Made by a program: the position numbers and the translations under genes
Notes under the pieces: model-generated
What the model was told of the DNA's origin: nothing
Seen by the model: only the letters and a program-made list of their open reading frames with translations
Databases searched by the model: none
Shown here: positions 61,175-64,000 of the stretch, in pieces
Position numbering within the stretch: position 1 is the first letter of the stretch
How the letters are laid out: the number at the start of each line of letters is the position of its first letter
Source: JARLGU01 sp036504535
GTDB taxonomy: Bacteria > Armatimonadota > Armatimonadia > Armatimonadales > Capsulimonadaceae
Assembly: GCA_036504535.1 (NCBI GenBank)
Contig: DASXUY010000071.1
Span: 62,001-126,000 of the forward strand
Length of the DNA: 64,000 bases
Reading direction: 5' to 3'

Positions 61175-62473
61175 TTAGTGCTGGACGAGAGGCGCACTTT
61201 TCTTCTGGGCATAGGTAGCTGCCTTGCCATAGCCCGCCACCCACCAGTCTGTTTGGTACCAGTTCTTTGGCTGCGTGGGATCCTGCCACTGCCGAAGTCG
61301 CTTTGAAAACACATCCATAAGCGATTCATACGAGTCTGTCGCCGAGTCGTAATGCACCGAATCTTGATAGTAGTTGAAACTTGCCCAACCACCCACATTC
61401 ACACCTTTGTAACACCACACGGCCCAGCTCCAACCTCGCGAAGACAAGGCATTGCCAAGGTCTCGCGCCGAAGTTTCATTGTCTTCAGGCGATTTGATTT
61501 CGCCCATGAAAACAGCACATGGAACATCCGGGTTTTGGGAGATACGCTGCGAAGATGACCAGCGCTCCACTTTTTCGTCGACGGTCCCAGGTGCTTTGTC
61601 GTCGGGATAGTGCGCCGACCACACGCTGTTGGCGAAGATTGGCTCCTTGAAATTCGTGTAGTACTGCCCTTCTCCCATGACAATACGATCAGGGTCCTCG
61701 CGGCGAACTGCTCCAAGCAGCGCTTTTTGCAGTGTATCTCCAGCCGACCCTTCCGGTTCATTCACAAGGTCGAAACCCGCTACCGTGCCGTTGCCCTTGA
61801 AATGCTTTGCCACCGCTCCCCATAGCGCGGCAGCAAACGCCCGCTGAGTGTCGCCTAGTGGTTGCAGGCGCGACACGGCCTGATATTGTTCTTTCTGGCC
61901 CGACCAAATATGAAGGTCGAGCACAACATATATGCCGCGCCTGCCAGCTTCGCGTACGATCCAGTCGAGGCGCGTGAAGTCGATCTCCCCGTTCGGCAGT
62001 CTCTTCCACTCACCCGCTGCATTTTGTAAGTTACGATAGCCAAACGGAACTCGCACGACGTTGAACCCATAACTTCGGACCCGGTCTAGGTCTGCAAGGG
62101 TAATCCAGTTGTCGTACCAAGCATCCATCAACTTCGCTGCTCGCTCCGGGCCAAACCGGCTTTCAAGGCGCTCCAGCAAAAAACGGTCGCTCTGCTTATC
62201 GCCGCACATCCACCCTTCGGTCACCAGCCAGCCTCCTAGGTTGACGCCAGTTAGGAGCACCGCCTTACCGGTCGTGTCAGCGAACTGCTTGTTCGCGACA
62301 TGCAGGGCCGGAAGCGGGCGCGTCGTCAACCCGGCAGGCGGCGCTCCCGCACCATTTTGTGCGTGGCTGGCTTGCTGGACCGCATAGGACGGAATGGCAC
62401 AAACTATCAACAGGGTTAACGCTACGATAAGCGAAGCCCCCGGAAGTCGGTGTAGAGTTGCGTAGTCGGACAT
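61175..62473 (-). CDS. secreted GH5 glycosidase
   Basis: 432 residues from ATG 62473; the open frame to a TTG at 62509 is less likely. Signal peptide about 1-31 (SLIVALTLLIVCAIPSYA). GH5 features: LLTGVNLGGWLVTEGWM (typical of exo-glucanase-like GH5), FNVVRVPFGYRNLQ, acid/base Glu239 in FDLVNEPEG, SAHYP, nucleophile Glu325 in VFMGEIKS and a late Trp-rich stretch. It cleaves beta-glucan-type substrates outside the cell. It has its own promoter with the LacI operator, so it is co-regulated with the fucosidase operon. Confidence 0.88.
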   Translation of the reverse strand: MSDYATLHRLPGASLIVALTLLIVCAIPSYAVQQASHAQNGAGAPPAGLTTRPLPALHVANKQFADTTGKAVLLTGVNLGGWLVTEGWMCGDKQSDRFLLERLESRFGPERAAKLMDAWYDNWITLADLDRVRSYGFNVVRVPFGYRNLQNAAGEWKRLPNGEIDFTRLDWIVREAGRRGIYVVLDLHIWSGQKEQYQAVSRLQPLGDTQRAFAAALWGAVAKHFKGNGTVAGFDLVNEPEGSAGDTLQKALLGAVRREDPDRIVMGEGQYYTNFKEPIFANSVWSAHYPDDKAPGTVDEKVERWSSSQRISQNPDVPCAVFMGEIKSPEDNETSARDLGNALSSRGWSWAVWCYKGVNVGGWASFNYYQDSVHYDSATDSYESLMDVFSKRLRQWQDPTQPKNWYQTDWWVAGYGKAATYAQKKSAPLVQH

Positions 62474-62564
62474 TCCTTGTTTCTTTCTTTCGTTGAGAGC
62501 GCAGGGCAATGGCCGAGTAGGTTAGTCCCGGCAAACGCTCTGGCGAACGATTAATATTTTACTT

Positions 62565-62572
62565 TACCGGTA
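62565..62572 (-). promoter_or_regulatory. LacI-type operator 3
   Basis: Core TACCGGTA within TTACCGGTAT, 13 bp downstream of the -10 box of the GH5 gene at 61175. Confidence 0.65.
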
Positions 62573-62585
62573 TGGTTACCCTTCG

Positions 62586-62614
62586 AGTATATCATGATGC
62601 ATCATTCTTGTCTA
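62586..62614 (-). promoter_or_regulatory. promoter of the GH5 gene at 61175
   Basis: TAGACA (62609-62614), 17-bp spacer, TATACT (62586-62591) on the minus strand. A TTGACA further upstream is too far. Confidence 0.55.
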
Positions 62615-62673
62615 GTGCCGTGTCAAAACTCTAATACAAAAAAATCATTCGAAGCTAGTTCAATACATGTGCA

Positions 62674-62703
62674 TTGACAGACATCAATCGTCTGTGTTAA
62701 TAT
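62674..62703 (+). promoter_or_regulatory. promoter of the GH5 gene at 62837
   Basis: TTGACA (62674-62679), 18-bp spacer, TAATAT (62698-62703). Confidence 0.65.
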
Positions 62704-62719
62704 TGCAGCAATACAGCTG

Positions 62720-62727
62720 TACCGGTA
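62720..62727 (+). promoter_or_regulatory. LacI-type operator 4
   Basis: Core TACCGGTA within GTACCGGTAA, 16 bp downstream of the -10 box of the GH5 gene at 62837. Confidence 0.65.
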
Positions 62728-62836
62728 ATGCGATAATGTTGGCAGCAGTCTTTTTGAGGCGTCAATGTTGTCAGCAACGCTCGTAGCACTGACGCAACTC
62801 GCGGATAGCCACGCATGTGTAGCTGAGAGGACTGTT

Positions 62837-64000
62837 ATGAAGAATATTTTCACCGCACTTTGTACAACAATGCTGCTCGCAATATTGACACCCTGCGCGC
62901 CGGTTTGCGCGCAGTACCTCCACGCTGAGGCGACCACTATGCGCGATGCGACAGGAAAGCCGATCATCCTTCGAAGCATGAATACGGGGGCGTGGCTCAC
63001 ATATGAGCCTTTCTGGTATGACGGTGGTGCAAATTTGGCCGACAACTGGAACCAAGATCCGGAAAGGGACACCACGCAGACTTTCACTCCTGTCGTGACA
63101 CAAATGCTCGAGGGCGCAGCACCAGGTCACACCGTGGATTCCATCAAGAAGGCGTTCTACGACAACTTCTTTACAGAGCCGGACGTCAAGTTGTGCAAAG
63201 AGTTGGGCTTTAATTCATTGCGCGTCTGCTTTGACGTACGCTTGCTTTGTACGCAGGCAAGCTGGACCGTGTCGAAAGCAGGCCAATCCCAGCTCGTCGT
63301 GGTCGATCCAAAAGCCATTGGCTGGACATACCTTGACAATGTCGTTCGCTGGTGCAGCAGGAACGGCGTTTACGCTATTCTCGATATGCACCTCTATCCC
63401 ATTGGCTTCTCGGACGATCCCAAGGCTCTCGCTGCGATGTGCAACGTTTGGGCTGCTATTGCGTCCCGCTACCAGCACGATAGGTTCGTAGGCGGCTACG
63501 ATTTGATGAACGAACCGGGCTGGGGATCGGGCAAGTTCAGCAACATCGGGACGGGCGTCCCCGAGAATCACACCAATCCGGGCATGAACTACTCCTACCA
63601 ACAGATGATCGACAGCATTCGCCGCGTCGACCGCAACCATATGATCATCGTCGAAGGCTTTATGACCGCCGATCGCCTCGATAACTTCTTCTACGATGCG
63701 TCAAATACGGTTCACGATTCACTCCAGATCGTTGACCCGTGTCGCAACTTAGCTTTGTCCTTTCACAAGTACGGGGGCGCCATTCCAGAAAACTATGAGA
63801 ACGTGCTCGGTGACGGTCCTGCCGTACCAGACAACGGCCCCGACGGTTCGCACTACTGGTGGGACGCACCCAAGAACCTCTGGATGATCGCCCACATGAA
63901 GAAGCTCGCATCAATGGCAAATGTGCCGCTGTGGATGGGGGAGTTCGGCAACAACCAAAACTACTGGATGAATCTGGCGGCAATGCAATGCGAACGTAGC
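62837..64000 (+). CDS. secreted GH5 glycosidase, 3' truncated by the window
   Basis: 388 residues are present from ATG 62837, with GAGAGGA at a good distance; no stop before the window end. Signal peptide about 1-25 (ALCTTMLLAILTPCAPVCA). GH5 features: ILRSMNTGAWLTYEPF, FNSLRVCFDVRLL, YAILDMHLYPIGF, acid/base Glu226 in YDLMNEPGWG, LSFHKYG, nucleophile Glu369 in LWMGEFGNN. Since both catalytic residues are already present, only the last part of the barrel and any C-terminal module are missing. Its promoter carries the TACCGGTA operator, so it is part of the LacI regulon and divergent from the other GH5 gene. Confidence 0.88.
   Translation, partial: MKNIFTALCTTMLLAILTPCAPVCAQYLHAEATTMRDATGKPIILRSMNTGAWLTYEPFWYDGGANLADNWNQDPERDTTQTFTPVVTQMLEGAAPGHTVDSIKKAFYDNFFTEPDVKLCKELGFNSLRVCFDVRLLCTQASWTVSKAGQSQLVVVDPKAIGWTYLDNVVRWCSRNGVYAILDMHLYPIGFSDDPKALAAMCNVWAAIASRYQHDRFVGGYDLMNEPGWGSGKFSNIGTGVPENHTNPGMNYSYQQMIDSIRRVDRNHMIIVEGFMTADRLDNFFYDASNTVHDSLQIVDPCRNLALSFHKYGGAIPENYENVLGDGPAVPDNGPDGSHYWWDAPKNLWMIAHMKKLASMANVPLWMGEFGNNQNYWMNLAAMQCERS

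Larger units (their letters stand above)
62474..62836. other. divergent promoter region of the two GH5 genes
   Basis: 363 bp with a promoter and a TACCGGTA operator in each direction. The palindrome ATGATGCATCAT lies in the -35/-10 spacer of the minus-strand promoter (62594-62605). No gene seen. Confidence 0.65.

Noticed and set aside
1..64000. tRNA or rRNA genes
   Set aside because: No cloverleaf with a GGTTCGAATCC-type T arm in a proper context and no rRNA-like stretch was found by eye.

Overview
The window looks like a chromosome segment of a saprophytic, plant-polymer-degrading bacterium, most likely Armatimonadota (Capsulimonas-like). This is inferred from gene content, not from a marker gene. 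It has five DUF1559 pilin-like proteins (F-T-LIELLVVIAIIAILA N-termini and a late DGH motif), three GloVer (TIGR03803) repeat proteins plus a GloVer/TIG giant, two GntR-LacI hybrid regulators, and many secreted glycoside hydrolases. G+C is high and 17-18 bp spaced sigma70-type promoters are easy to read. No rRNA, tRNA, CRISPR array, transposase or integrase was seen.

Layout. 1-4.4 kb: the end of a LamG-like secreted protein, a 210-bp inverted-repeat element, a small HExGH metalloprotease-like protein, and small exported proteins including a tandem pair with HQGPGxGSVKS motifs. 4.4-5.8 kb: a GntR-LacI hybrid regulator with its own promoter and operator. 6-25.4 kb: five very large secreted repeat proteins on the minus strand (three mosaic GloVer paralogues, one GloVer plus 15 TIG domains, one SBBP propeller). 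Four of them end in the same C-terminal module. 25.9-34.2 kb: NadB with a CWC zinc-ribbon-like protein, two membrane proteins, a ferredoxin-NADP reductase and a cation/H+ antiporter fused to two rhodanese domains. 34.5-40.1 kb: three DUF1559 proteins, a second GntR-LacI regulator and a GH5 enzyme. 40.2-48.2 kb: a tripartite RND efflux operon with two small exported partners and a repeated CxxCxMxYSAxDAKKY motif, probably for metal. 48.4-64 kb: a glycan-utilisation locus (two GH29, two GH30, two GH5, a DUF6785-type transporter-like membrane protein, two DUF1559 proteins, a LacI regulator).

How the genes work together. The last locus is the clearest system. The core genes run head to tail with gaps of 7-36 bp and one GTGA overlap. 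Four of its promoters carry a TACCGGTA palindrome 12-16 bp downstream of the -10 box, as expected for one LacI-type repressor controlling the whole set, itself included. The GH29 (alpha-L-fucosidase), GH30 and GH5 mix points to a fucosylated hemicellulose such as xyloglucan, though the substrate is inferred. Pilin-like DUF1559 genes sit beside sugar regulators and glycosidases in both carbohydrate loci, suggesting a joint role at the cell surface.

Most unusual features: (1) a palindromic DNA repeat inserted in frame inside two essential-looking genes, three times in the RND permease; (2) the TACCGGTA regulon; (3) the metal-efflux-linked CxxCxMxYSAxDAKKY motif; (4) a 210-bp element whose 54-bp arms differ only in an 8-nt hairpin loop; (5) a short structured RNA-like motif found twice.
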